Under the pieces are notes generated by a model. The model saw only the letters and a list, made by a program, of their open reading frames with translations, did no database searches and was not told the origin of the DNA. The position numbers and the translations under genes are program-made. Source: Treponema sp. (GTDB lineage: Bacteria > Spirochaetota > Spirochaetia > Treponematales > Breznakiellaceae). Taken from it: 10,613 nt of DNA. The DNA lies in NCBI GenBank assembly GCA_031256115.1, contig JAIRRF010000010.1:1-10613 (forward strand). The letters are read 5' to 3'. This document shows, piece after piece, positions 1 to 6,808 of this stretch. Position 1 is the first letter of the stretch, and the number at the start of each line of letters is the position of its first letter.

Positions 1-168
1 CTGATCTATTCCGCGGGCCTTTAGCCAGCTTTGCAAAAAATTGCATTTATCCAGTTCACCTTCGCCCCCTGATTCGGGAGAAATTGCCGGGTATTTACAG
101 AGCTCTGTTTCCAGCTCAATTGCCAGTTCGGCGGAATTATCAATAAAATTTAAAATTTTTTCTTTCAT
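1..168 (-). CDS. M20-family metallopeptidase/deacylase, N-terminal fragment
   Basis: The first 56 codons of a gene that continues beyond base 1. The start is ATG at 168-166, behind a perfect AAGGAG (180-175) with a 6-base spacer; this site overlaps the galE stop codon, so the gene is the third of the MATE-galE operon and probably translationally coupled. The visible peptide begins MKEKILNFIDNSAELAIELE and contains the stretch LCKYPAISPESGGEGELDK. A helix followed by 'P-A-I-S-P-E-S-G-G-E-G-E' is typical of the N-terminus of M20 zinc hydrolases (ArgE/DapE/CPG2-like), which remove acyl or amino-acid groups from small substrates in the cytoplasm. The metal-binding residues lie outside the window, so the family call rests on this N-terminal signature alone and the substrate cannot be named. 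Confidence 0.62.
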   Translation of the reverse strand, partial: MKEKILNFIDNSAELAIELETELCKYPAISPESGGEGELDKCNFLQSWLKARGIDQ

Positions 169-178
169 GTCATTCTCC

Positions 179-1174
179 TTAAACTTTTATTCCCTTTCTT
201 TTGTAAACTTCCCAAGTGCTTCTTATTATTGTATCTACATCTGACAGCTCCGCCTTCCATCCCAAAAGCTCCCAGGCCAGCTTTGATGACGCGGTAAGAG
301 CCTTTGGATCTCCGCTCCTGCGTCCGGAAAAGATGGAAGGGATGGGCCGGCCCGTTATTCGCCTGGCTGATTCCAGAATTTCTAAAACGGTGGCGCCGGT
401 TTCGCTTCCTAAATTTAATTTTAAACTTTTGTTGTTTTTGCAAATGTAATCCAGGGCGGCGGCATGCGCAACGGAAAGATCATTTACATGAATGTAATCC
501 CTGACGCAGGTACCGTCTCTGGTGTCATAATCGTTCCCAAAAATCGTAAGCTCCTTACGCATCCCCACGGCAGTTTCCATAATGACAGGAATCAGGTTCG
601 TCGGATTTTGTTCCAACCCGGTAATTCTGCCTCTGGCATCGTAGCCCGCTGCGTTAAAATACCTTAGGCTTGCGAAACGTATTCCCTTGAGATTGTCATA
701 CCAGCCCATGATTCGTTCGATTTCGAGTTTGGTAAAACCGTAGTAGCTCTCCGGGTCAAGAGGATGCTTTTCGTCTAACGGTATATATTGAGGCTGCCCA
801 AAGACCGCGGCGCTGGATGAAAAAACCATGTATTTGATTCCTGTATCAGCCATTGCGTTAAGGATATTTATGGTTCCACTGATGTTATTAAGTGAATATT
901 TCTCGGGTTGTAACATGGACTCACCCACGGCTTTGAAGGCAGCAAGGTGAACGACAGCGTCGAAGCCATTAGTGTCTGAAGTTCCCCTGCAGGCCGCGAG
1001 GAGAGCCGGATATTCCAGAATGGTATTATGAAAAAATGTTGCTTCGGGGAAAAGGTTTTCCCTCAGTCCGCTGGAAAGATCATCAAAAACAGTTACATTG
1101 TGCCCGTGATCAAGAAATTCCCTGACCACATGGCTGCCGATGTACCCGGCGCCGCCAATTATCAATACATTCAT
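179..1174 (-). CDS. galE: UDP-glucose 4-epimerase GalE
   Basis: 331 residues, close to the usual 330-340 for GalE. It is a short-chain dehydrogenase/reductase that interconverts UDP-glucose and UDP-galactose using bound NAD, supplying galactose units to surface polysaccharides or feeding galactose catabolism (Leloir pathway). Visible signatures: the NAD-binding GGAGYIGSH at residues 7-15, the acid pair after strand 2 (FDD, 30-32), HLAAFKAVGES (76-86), the catalytic serine in FSSSAAVFG (118-126, probably S121), the Y145xxxK149 pair in YYGFTK, RYFNAAG (171-177) and the substrate-site segment DGTCVRDYIHV (220-230). The ATG at 1174 has AAGGAG six bases upstream and overlaps the MATE stop codon as ATGA. 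Nothing appears truncated. A related hexose epimerase is possible, but the whole pattern is GalE. Confidence 0.93.
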   Translation of the reverse strand: MNVLIIGGAGYIGSHVVREFLDHGHNVTVFDDLSSGLRENLFPEATFFHNTILEYPALLAACRGTSDTNGFDAVVHLAAFKAVGESMLQPEKYSLNNISGTINILNAMADTGIKYMVFSSSAAVFGQPQYIPLDEKHPLDPESYYGFTKLEIERIMGWYDNLKGIRFASLRYFNAAGYDARGRITGLEQNPTNLIPVIMETAVGMRKELTIFGNDYDTRDGTCVRDYIHVNDLSVAHAAALDYICKNNKSLKLNLGSETGATVLEILESARRITGRPIPSIFSGRRSGDPKALTASSKLAWELLGWKAELSDVDTIIRSTWEVYKRKGIKV

Positions 1175-2574
1175 AAACGGCTCCTTAACTTTCTTATTTC
1201 AAGAAGAATCATGGTTCCTGTGAAGAATAAAGCAAAAGTATCCGCAACAGGTCCCGCAGCAACAACTCCCCAAAGGCCCCAGATTTTTCCAAAAATTACA
1301 AGACAAGGAATTAGGACTATGCATTGCCTTAGCATATTAAGCAGTATGGAAATTCTTGGGCGTCCTGTTACTGTGAACATATTTGCCGAGACGATCTGGA
1401 AACCGGAGAATGGCAGCATTAACAAGGTAACACGTATCGCCCAGGGCGCGAAGGAATTAAGAGCGGCGCTTCCATCGGGAACAAAGAGACGGATAAGGGG
1501 CATTGGAAAACCTTGAGCGGCAATGAATCCCAAAGTACAGACGCTTGTTGCCGCAGTTATTGCCAAAAGATAAGCTTTCAATACCCTGTCGAATTTTTTC
1601 GCCCCGTAATTGTACCCCAATATAGGCTGTGCGCCCTGGTTTATGCCGAACACGGGCATGAGGATCAACATGGCAAAGGAATTGACAATGTTCATCCCCG
1701 AAAGTGCGACATCGCCACCGTTCTGGACACCAAGAGCGTCCGCCCCATACCAGCCAAGGCTGGTGTTGATGAGGATCTGTACAGCGGACAGAGCGAAGTG
1801 CATCAGAAACTGGGGGGACCCGAAAGCCATTATTTCGCGAGAAATTCCAAATGTTGGTTTAAAACCCGCAGGATTAAGCCGGATTACCGCTTTTTTGTTA
1901 AAACAAAAAGAGATTATCCAGATACATGATACAAATTGAGAAATAATGGTAGCCCAGGCTGCCCCTTCAACACCCCAATGAAAAACAAAAATAAAGATAG
2001 GGTCAAGGATGATATTCAACACTGCGCCCATGATCATTGCTATCATGGTTACGTTGGGAAACCCCTGTGCCCTGGTACAATGCGAAAGGCCAAAACCAAC
2101 CTGCATCCACACTGTTCCATAAAGAATGATTTTAAAATAGTGTCGGGCGTATTCCAGAGAGAGACTTCCTTCCTGGGCGCCCATCAGCGAAAGAATTTCG
2201 TCTAAAAAAGTGAGGCCCAGAACAGTAAGGACAATGCCCGCTCCCATTAGAAGAAAAATGCAATGGTTGAGGGTGTTTTCCGCTTCCTGCCTCCGGCTTT
2301 GGCCCAGGCGAATGGAGATCAAGTTGGCGGAACCAATCCCAAAGAACATGGCAAAGGCCATCATCAATGACATCAGGGGCATCACCAGGGAAAGGCCTCC
2401 CAGCGCTACTTCATTGACCCCCCGCCCGACAAAGATCCTGTCCACTACATTGTAAAGGGCGTTTACCAGCATTCCTGTAATCGCAGGCAGGGAAAAACGG
2501 AGCAACAGGCGGCCTACCGGCTCTATTCCTAGCTTATCTGCGGCGTCTGGGACTTTTTTTAGGGAATCAGACAA
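1171..2574 (-). CDS. MATE-family multidrug efflux transporter (MepA/NorM-like)
   Basis: 467 residues, the normal MATE length, with about twelve hydrophobic segments in two homologous halves. MATE proteins are inner-membrane antiporters that export cationic drugs or metabolites in exchange for sodium or protons. Visible signatures: YNVVDRIFVG (41-50) in the first helices, LNIILDPIFIFV (186-197), and INQGAQPILGYNYGA (311-325) in the second half, which is characteristic of the MepA/DinF-type bacterial branch. The chosen start is TTG at 2574, preceded by AAGGAG (2588-2583) with an 8-base spacer; this gives an N-terminus MSDSLKK that leads straight into the first helix. It is first in a minus-strand operon with galE and the M20 peptidase. 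Its upstream region contains the hairpin repeats at 2604-2682. The substrate cannot be read from the sequence. Confidence 0.9.
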   Translation of the reverse strand: MSDSLKKVPDAADKLGIEPVGRLLLRFSLPAITGMLVNALYNVVDRIFVGRGVNEVALGGLSLVMPLMSLMMAFAMFFGIGSANLISIRLGQSRRQEAENTLNHCIFLLMGAGIVLTVLGLTFLDEILSLMGAQEGSLSLEYARHYFKIILYGTVWMQVGFGLSHCTRAQGFPNVTMIAMIMGAVLNIILDPIFIFVFHWGVEGAAWATIISQFVSCIWIISFCFNKKAVIRLNPAGFKPTFGISREIMAFGSPQFLMHFALSAVQILINTSLGWYGADALGVQNGGDVALSGMNIVNSFAMLILMPVFGINQGAQPILGYNYGAKKFDRVLKAYLLAITAATSVCTLGFIAAQGFPMPLIRLFVPDGSAALNSFAPWAIRVTLLMLPFSGFQIVSANMFTVTGRPRISILLNMLRQCIVLIPCLVIFGKIWGLWGVVAAGPVADTFALFFTGTMILLEIRKLRSRL

Positions 2575-2603
2575 AAAAGATACTCCTTGGAAAACTCAAC
2601 AAA

Positions 2604-2633
2604 AAGCTTTGCTTGTACAAGCATTGCTTGTAA
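2604..2633. repeat. Tandem 15-bp repeat, two copies, self-complementary
   Basis: Two adjacent units, 2604-2618 (AAGCTTTGCTTGTAC) and 2619-2633 (AAGCATTGCTTGTAA), agree at 13 of 15 positions. The junction contains the perfect 12-bp palindrome GCTTGTACAAGC (2611-2622), and GCATT (2621-2625) can pair with AATGC (2632-2636). The block lies in the leader of the MATE operon on the minus strand and upstream of the arsR promoter on the plus strand. Confidence 0.7.
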
Positions 2634-2638
2634 TGCAA

Positions 2639-2682
2639 CATAGCTCTGCTATGCAGCATAGCTCTGCTATGCAGCATAGCTT
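2639..2682. repeat. Tandem 18-bp hairpin repeat, about 2.4 copies
   Basis: Two identical 18-bp units, 2639-2656 and 2657-2674 (CATAGCTCTGCTATGCAG), are followed by a partial third at 2675-2682. Each unit is a small hairpin: CATAGC pairs with GCTATG across a TCT loop, and the junctions (GCTATGC-A-GCATAGC) are also self-complementary. The preceding bases 2631-2638 look like a degraded end of another unit. The arrangement invites replication slippage, so copy number may vary between strains. It directly abuts the -35 region of the arsR promoter. Confidence 0.85.
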
Positions 2683-2686
2683 GGTA

Positions 2687-2715
2687 TTGACAAACATCTC
2701 AAGAGGATTTATATT
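2687..2715 (+). promoter_or_regulatory. Sigma-70-type promoter of the metal-efflux operon
   Basis: TTGACA (2687-2692) is a perfect -35 box. After exactly 17 bases comes TATATT (2710-2715), one mismatch from the -10 consensus. Transcription should start near 2722, inside the palindromic operator, leaving a leader of about 50 bases before the repressor ATG at 2772. This is the best promoter in the window. Confidence 0.8.
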
Positions 2716-2718
2716 TGA

Positions 2719-2758
2719 ATAGTTGTTCAAATGAACAAGTGAACAACTATACGAACAA
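2719..2758. promoter_or_regulatory. ArsR/SmtB-type operator with nested inverted repeats
   Basis: An inner palindrome TTGTTCA-AA-TGAACAA (2723-2738) sits inside a longer inverted repeat with perfect 11-bp arms, ATAGTTGTTCA (2719-2729) and TGAACAACTAT (2740-2750). A fourth half-site CGAACAA lies at 2752-2758. TGAACA-type half-sites are typical of SmtB/CzrA/ZiaR repressors, and the site covers the predicted transcription start, so bound repressor would block initiation. The target is inferred from position and family; binding is untested. Confidence 0.78.
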
Positions 2759-2771
2759 TTGCGGGGAAAAA

Positions 2772-3122
2772 ATGGCTTCGACAAAAAAAGTGCTTGTTTT
2801 TAATCAGGACATGGTAGATCTGGCTTCCGAGAATCTGCCTGCCAGGAGAGTGCTGGAAAACCTTGGAGAGTTTTTCAAGGTTCTCACCGACCCCACCAGG
2901 CTCAAAATACTCTATGCCCTGGGAGCGGGAGAACTCTGCGTTTTCGATCTTTCCGTCAGCGCTGCGGCAAGCGTTTCATCTGTGAGCCACCATCTGGCCG
3001 CCCTAAAGCGGGTAAGGCTGGTCAAAGGCAGGCGAGACGGCCGCATCATTTACTATTCCCTGGATGATGATCATATAAAGACCATTATTAAATACGCCCG
3101 GGATCACCTGGCGGAGGATTAA
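2772..3122 (+). CDS. ArsR/SmtB-family metal-sensing repressor, alpha-5 zinc-sensor type
   Basis: 116 residues from ATG 2772, which has GGGG (2763-2766) five bases upstream. The frame stays open back to a TTG at 2715, but that codon lies inside the -10 box and upstream of the predicted transcript start, so the ATG is preferred. It is a winged-helix dimeric repressor that releases DNA on binding metal: [13 protein letters not shown] (38-50), the recognition-helix region [12 protein letters not shown] (69-80), and the wing with [12 protein letters not shown] (86-97). The C-terminal helix carries D99, H101, H112 and E115 with the same spacing as the SmtB alpha-5 zinc ligands (D104, H106, H117, E120). 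Of the CadC-type alpha-3 cysteine pair (ELCVCD) only the first is present (ELCVFD, C56). I infer a Zn(II) or Co(II) sensor, not a thiolate Cd/Pb sensor. It represses itself and the following ATPase. Confidence 0.9.
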   Translation: MASTKKVLVFNQDMVDLASENLPARRVLENLGEFFKVLTDPTRLKILYALGAGELCVFDLSVSAAASVSSVSHHLAALKRVRLVKGRRDGRIIYYSLDDDHIKTIIKYARDHLAED

Positions 3123-3130
3123 CTTTTCTT

Positions 3131-5059
3131 ATGGAAGATAATAATATCCTGGGCCATTTGTCCCGAAAACGCATTGTGGCTTTTACCGCCGCCTTCGCTC
3201 TCTGGGTACTTGGGCTTGTTCTTACAAAAGTTGATATTCCAAAAATGGTGCCTGTCACCTTTTTTGGAACCTCCTGGCTTTTGGCAGGTTTTCCGGTTTT
3301 GATAAACACCGCCAGAAATCTTTTGTTGATTGGAAAAAACCCAGGCAAAGCTCTGGACGAGAATTTCCTCATGACCGTCGCCACTGTTGGTGCCTTTGCC
3401 ATAAGAGAATGGGAGGAAGCCGCAGCGGTCATGATCTTCTATATGGTAGGGGAGATAATTCAGGAAACAGCGATTGGCAAATCGCGGTCTTCTATTGAAG
3501 CTCTCCTTGCCCTCAAACCAGACAAAGCCCGAATTTTCAGTGCTGATAGTTTCGCGGATGGAGACGGCTGGAAAGAAATCCCTGCGGCTGAGGTTAATCC
3601 CGGGAGCCTTGTGCTGGTCCGGCCGGGTGAACGCATCCCCCTTGATGGAACAGTTCTTGAAGGGGAAAGCTCCATTGACGTTTCAATGCTTACTGGCGAA
3701 TCCCTGCCGGTACCCTGCGCCGTTGGAGACAATGTCAGGTCAGGAACGGTTTCCCTGAACGGCGTTTTGCGGATCAAAACCACCAAAAGCGCCGGGGAAT
3801 CGTCCGCTGCCAAAATCATCCAACTGGTGCAATCCGCCCAGGAAACCAAAGCCAAACCGGAACGCTTTATCACCGCTTTTGCACGGTGGTATACACCTCT
3901 CGTGGTTGGCAGCGCCCTACTCCTTGCGGTTTTACCTCCGCTTTTTATTCCCGGTGCGAGTTTTACCGACTGGATTTGCCGGGCCCTTATTCTTTTGGTA
4001 ATCTCCTGCCCCTGCGCCCTCGTAGTAAGCGTTCCCCTGGGATACTTTGCTGGGATTGGGGGCATGTCACGGCGGGGAATCATGGTAAAGGGGGCGGTTC
4101 ACCTGGATTCCCTCCACAGGGTGAAAAATGTTGCCTTCGACAAAACCGGTACACTTACAAAGGGAAAATTCTCCGTAACCGCCGTTAAGTGTGAAAGCGG
4201 GGTTAGCGAGGAAACCCTTCTTGAAACCGCGGTGCTTGCGGAACAGGAATCGAATCACCCCATTGCAAGGGCAATCATGGAATATGCCGGAAAGGGGATC
4301 AGGGGGTCGGCACTGCCGCCTCGGGGACTGGGAACTGGGGATAAAACGAGACTTGAAATACCCGGTTATGGTATTGAGGTCAATATCGGCGATTCCAGAA
4401 TTCTTGCGGGAAACCGCCGGCTTTTGGAGTCCAGGGGAATTAATGTTCAATCACCGGCAGGGGAAACAGAAACAACCGGAGCCTGTACCGTTGTCTACAT
4501 AGCCCGTGATAATAGCTACCTTGGCTGTATTCTTGCAGGAGATACCTTAAAGGAAGGAGCGGTTGAAGCGGTTAAGAGACTAAAGGAAATGGGCATACAC
4601 AACACCATGCTCACAGGGGATAACCGCTCAACTGCCGAGGAGATTGCTTCCCGGCTTGGTATTGCGGTAAAGGCGGAACTACTCCCCGAGGATAAACTTA
4701 AGGAAGTGGAAATGCTGACTCATTCCGGAATTACCGCGTTTGTTGGTGACGGCATTAACGACGCGCCTGTGCTGGCCAGATCCAATGTTGGAATCGCCAT
4801 GGGTTCCGGTGCGGATGTGGCGGTTGAGGCAGCGGATCTAATCATCATGACTGATGATCCCCTGCGCGTTCCCGAGGCAATTGGGCGGGCTAGAAAAACC
4901 CGCAGGGTAATAATTGGCAATGTGGTTTTTGCGTTGGGGGCAAAAGGTATCTTCATCGCCCTGGCTTGCCTGGGCATGGCAAATATGTGGATTGCCCTGG
5001 TTGCCGATGTCGGAGTAGCTCTGATTGCTATTCTCAATTCAACACGGGCCCTGCGATAA
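3131..5059 (+). CDS. zntA: Zn/Cd/Pb-exporting P1B-2-type ATPase
   Basis: 642 residues, an inner-membrane pump that expels divalent soft metals using ATP. Order of parts: two extra N-terminal helices (about 13-33 and 40-60), M1/M2 (about 76-112), the actuator domain with TGES (188-191), M3/M4 with the metal-binding CPC (293-295), the phosphorylation site DKTGTLT (D337), the SNHP motif that marks P1B pumps (374-377), TGDN (495-498), the hinge GDGINDAP (539-546), and final helices with K605 and D626xG. K605 and D626 are 21 residues apart, as in E. coli ZntA (K693, D714), which points to Zn/Cd/Pb and away from copper. There is no N-terminal HMA domain and no CxxC or His-rich segment, so this is the short form. 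It starts 8 bases after the repressor stop; the GGAGG at 3113-3117 is 13 bases away, so translation is probably coupled to the repressor gene. Confidence 0.93.
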   Translation: MEDNNILGHLSRKRIVAFTAAFALWVLGLVLTKVDIPKMVPVTFFGTSWLLAGFPVLINTARNLLLIGKNPGKALDENFLMTVATVGAFAIREWEEAAAVMIFYMVGEIIQETAIGKSRSSIEALLALKPDKARIFSADSFADGDGWKEIPAAEVNPGSLVLVRPGERIPLDGTVLEGESSIDVSMLTGESLPVPCAVGDNVRSGTVSLNGVLRIKTTKSAGESSAAKIIQLVQSAQETKAKPERFITAFARWYTPLVVGSALLLAVLPPLFIPGASFTDWICRALILLVISCPCALVVSVPLGYFAGIGGMSRRGIMVKGAVHLDSLHRVKNVAFDKTGTLTKGKFSVTAVKCESGVSEETLLETAVLAEQESNHPIARAIMEYAGKGIRGSALPPRGLGTGDKTRLEIPGYGIEVNIGDSRILAGNRRLLESRGINVQSPAGETETTGACTVVYIARDNSYLGCILAGDTLKEGAVEAVKRLKEMGIHNTMLTGDNRSTAEEIASRLGIAVKAELLPEDKLKEVEMLTHSGITAFVGDGINDAPVLARSNVGIAMGSGADVAVEAADLIIMTDDPLRVPEAIGRARKTRRVIIGNVVFALGAKGIFIALACLGMANMWIALVADVGVALIAILNSTRALR

Positions 5060-5079
5060 GCCCTCTGCACAACCAAAAA

Positions 5080-5150
5080 GCCGGAGCAACCAACACAGGC
5101 GCCGGCATTTCTTCAAATGGAGAATTTTACTTTTTTTGTGTTTTTTTATG
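5080..5150 (+). terminator. Possible weak terminator after the metal-efflux operon
   Basis: GCCGG (5080-5084) can pair with CCGGC (5102-5106) across a 17-base loop, and CATTT (5106-5110) with AAATG (5115-5119). Two T-runs follow at about 5131-5137 and 5141-5147. Neither stem sits directly against a T-run, so this is only a candidate, but transcription must stop or pause before the next promoter. Confidence 0.3.
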
Positions 5151-5200
5151 AATTTATCAAAATTTTATGATAACATAAGATTATAATTTTCTGAAAAAAA

Positions 5201-5231
5201 TTGTGGCAATAAAATACAGACATGCTACAAT
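5201..5231 (+). promoter_or_regulatory. Candidate extended -10 promoter for the exported protein
   Basis: TGCTACAAT (5223-5231) matches an extended -10 element with one mismatch in TATAAT. TTGTGG (5201-5206) may act as a loose -35 with a long 19-base spacer. The start would be near 5238, giving a leader of about 50 bases that contains two similar near-palindromic stretches (TTCCCGGAA at 5237-5245 and TTCCGGAA just after). A TATAAT at 5182-5187 has no credible -35. Confidence 0.45.
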
Positions 5232-5287
5232 AGTACTTCCCGGAAAGTATCAAACCTTCCGGAAAGACAATTTTGAAGGAGTAGCTT

Positions 5288-5941
5288 ATGAAACGGTTGG
5301 TTCTTTTTGTCGTGGTTTTTGGGATAGGTGTGTCCCTTTTTGCTCAAATCCAGCTTCCGGAGCATTACTTTGCCGCCGGCAACTGGACTTTTACAGGTAA
5401 CAGGCTTTATCAAAATGACGCAACAGCCGGGCTTGCAAAAGTTAACATGCGGATTCCACAGAGCGGTCCAATGATATACGAATTTAATGTCCGTTACGAG
5501 GACGGCATCCAAACCGGCCAAGGCGGTTTTGGCATCCATGTATTCGCTGATGATGTTTACAATGGACCTTCATGGGGGAGCGGGACTTCATATCTTATAT
5601 GGCTCAACTATGATGAAAACCCTGTTTTACCGGGTTTCCCAAAAGGGTTTACCGCTCAGGTTTACCGCAGTTACTCAAACTCCAGGATGGATCTCATTGA
5701 AAGTTTTGACTTGAATGAATTTGAAGACCTTTTGACCTTTGAAAATGTCAAAGATCCACTCCCAGTTAAAATTTGGATAGACGGGAATACCGGAGAAGTC
5801 CGGATATACGATCCTTCCGATATTCCCCTGGAAGAGTATTTCTACTTTTATCTGCCCACCAGAAATCTGCGTGGAAACTGGATCTCATTAAGAACAAATG
5901 GGCTAAAAATGTCCTTTGGTATGGGGTTGGGACTGGATTAA
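5288..5941 (+). CDS. Exported protein of unknown function, possible beta-sandwich
   Basis: 217 residues starting at ATG 5288 with AAGGAG (5276-5281) six bases upstream. Residues 1-19 form a clear Sec signal peptide (MKRLVLFVVVFGIGVSLFA) with likely cleavage before Q20, and no lipobox cysteine, so the product should be periplasmic, secreted or surface located. The mature part is rich in aromatic residues and glycine, with alternating strand-like stretches, for example MIYEFNVRYEDG (62-73), FGIHVF (81-86), SYLIWLNYDE (101-110) and VKIWIDGNTGEVRIYDP (160-176). The last resembles a strand-turn-strand in concanavalin-like (LamG/DUF1080-type) jelly rolls, but no catalytic or binding residues can be assigned. 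It has its own promoter and stands alone between the metal operon and the AT-rich island. The family is not recognised by name. Confidence 0.8.
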   Translation: MKRLVLFVVVFGIGVSLFAQIQLPEHYFAAGNWTFTGNRLYQNDATAGLAKVNMRIPQSGPMIYEFNVRYEDGIQTGQGGFGIHVFADDVYNGPSWGSGTSYLIWLNYDENPVLPGFPKGFTAQVYRSYSNSRMDLIESFDLNEFEDLLTFENVKDPLPVKIWIDGNTGEVRIYDPSDIPLEEYFYFYLPTRNLRGNWISLRTNGLKMSFGMGLGLD

Positions 5942-5949
5942 ACAGAGCG

Positions 5950-6008
5950 CCCAGCATCTAAATTTTTAGGTGCTGGGTAAAGACGCGAAGGGCTAAAGCC
6001 GTATTTTT
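5950..6008 (+). terminator. Strong hairpin plus small hairpin with T-run
   Basis: Bases 5950-5962 (CCCAGCATCTAAA) pair with 5965-5977 through 13 positions with one G-U pair, beginning 8 bases after the stop codon. No T-run follows this stem. A second small hairpin, GGCTAAAGCC (5991-6000), is followed by TATTTTT (6002-6008). Together they probably end or protect the upstream transcript; the first may act as a processing or stability stem. Confidence 0.5.
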
Positions 6009-6051
6009 ATATATTACTTTGTGATCTCCGAATCTATGTGAGAGAAAAGAG
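5979..6051. repeat. Degraded dispersed intergenic repeat (tentative)
   Basis: The stretch AAAGACGCGAAGGGC (5979-5993) and the later TTTGTGATCTCCGAATC (6018-6034) with TATGTGAGAGAAAAG (6035-6049) resemble the 'ACGCGAAGG ... CTCTGTGaTCTCcGTGcCTCTGTGAGA' type of intergenic repeat that I recall from several environmental bacterial genomes. Only this one imperfect copy is in the window, so the identification is from memory and tentative. Confidence 0.3.
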
Positions 6052-6059
6052 TAAATTAA

Positions 6060-6743
6060 TTGGAAAAACCTTCAAATCAAGAATTAATAGATCATTTTGC
6101 CTATCATAAAAGTGATACTGATTTTTGGGCTTATGCCAGATTAATACAATCCAAATGGCGAGAAAAAAATAAATATCCAAAAGGTAAATCGGAAAAAGGA
6201 ACAACTTATGGCAATTATATTGAAATTGAATATGCAAAAAGAAATGGTAGCAATTTTTTAACAAATAAAACATGGGAAACAGCAAAAAAAGAATTGGAAA
6301 AAGCAAATAAAAATTTATTTGGGGGAATAGAAGCGAAATATGTAGAGAAACTGGAAGAAGAATCCAATAAAAAAGCAGAAGAACATTATAAAAGACATAT
6401 TTATCGATATAAAGAACTTACCGAGAATTATGGTTTATTTAAACCTGAAATAATTGATGAAATAAGAAAACCGCCATATTCTCAAATATGGAGGGATCAT
6501 CTCTTATCAATATCATTAAAACACGGGGAAGGTAAAAAAAAAGATAAAGGGTATTTTGTATATTTATATCCATATAATAATTCAGAATGCCGTTCTGGGA
6601 TAAAAGACTATATGAAATATTTGCAAAATCCTGAATCAAGTATATTAGAAGTATATGTCGAAGATTTAATTAAAATTTTGTACAAAAGAATAAACGAAGA
6701 ATGGGTAAAGGAATTATTAGAAAGATATATAATGGGTTTATAA
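6060..6743 (+). CDS. PGN_0703-like PD-(D/E)xK restriction endonuclease, apparently internally shortened
   Basis: 227 residues. The TTG at 6060 is the only plausible start: a stop codon lies directly before it, and the next in-frame ATG, GTG or TTG is around residue 79. The upstream AAGAG (6047-6051) is a weak ribosome site. Features recalled for the PGN_0703 group of putative restriction nucleases appear in order: LIQSKWREKNKYPKG (28-42), YGNYIEIEYAKRNGSNFLT (50-68), NLFG (85-88), the GIEAKYVE strand carrying the ExK pair E91/K93 (89-96), RYKEL and YGLF (116-127), YSQIWRDHLLSISL (140-153), YFVYLYPYNNSECRSGI (165-181) and EEWVKELLERY (213-223). In the family a long stretch with the catalytic aspartate separates NLFG from the ExK strand; here they touch. 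The protein may therefore be inactive. Base composition is very AT-rich compared with neighbours (16 G/C of 60 at 6181-6240), which suggests transfer. Confidence 0.62.
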   Translation: MEKPSNQELIDHFAYHKSDTDFWAYARLIQSKWREKNKYPKGKSEKGTTYGNYIEIEYAKRNGSNFLTNKTWETAKKELEKANKNLFGGIEAKYVEKLEEESNKKAEEHYKRHIYRYKELTENYGLFKPEIIDEIRKPPYSQIWRDHLLSISLKHGEGKKKDKGYFVYLYPYNNSECRSGIKDYMKYLQNPESSILEVYVEDLIKILYKRINEEWVKELLERYIMGL

Positions 6744-6808
6744 AATTATTACAGAAGTAATTGTAACCATTAACATAATAATCACTTTTATTACTAGAGG
6801 CAAAAAGT

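Noticed and set aside
1028..2455. Plus-strand ORFs opposite galE and the MATE gene
   Set aside because: Low-complexity shadow translations without ribosome sites, opposite two clear genes.
2604..2682. CRISPR array
   Set aside because: Units are directly adjacent with no spacers and only 15-18 bp long.
2715..2771. Upstream TTG start for the ArsR-type repressor
   Set aside because: It overlaps the -10 box and lies before the predicted transcript start; the ATG at 2772 has a GGGG site.
2596..2784. Minus-strand ORF with an ELCCIA peptide repeat
   Set aside because: The peptide repeat is just the 18-bp hairpin repeat read through; the ORF overlaps the repressor start and its promoter and has no ribosome site.
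3460..4083. Long minus-strand ORF inside the P-type ATPase gene
   Set aside because: Arg/Pro/Ser-rich composition with no family features; it is the antisense shadow of a well-conserved ATPase.
5182..5187. TATAAT as the promoter of the exported protein
   Set aside because: No -35-like sequence about 17 bases upstream; it lies in general AT-rich DNA and the extended -10 at 5223 is better.
5950..5977. Classical intrinsic terminator
   Set aside because: The stem is strong but TAAAGACG follows with no T-run, so alone it is not a standard terminator; kept as part of a composite terminator region.
6034..6639. Minus-strand ORFs opposite the nuclease-like gene
   Set aside because: Phe/Leu/Ile-rich shadows of AT-rich DNA; the plus frame has family motifs.
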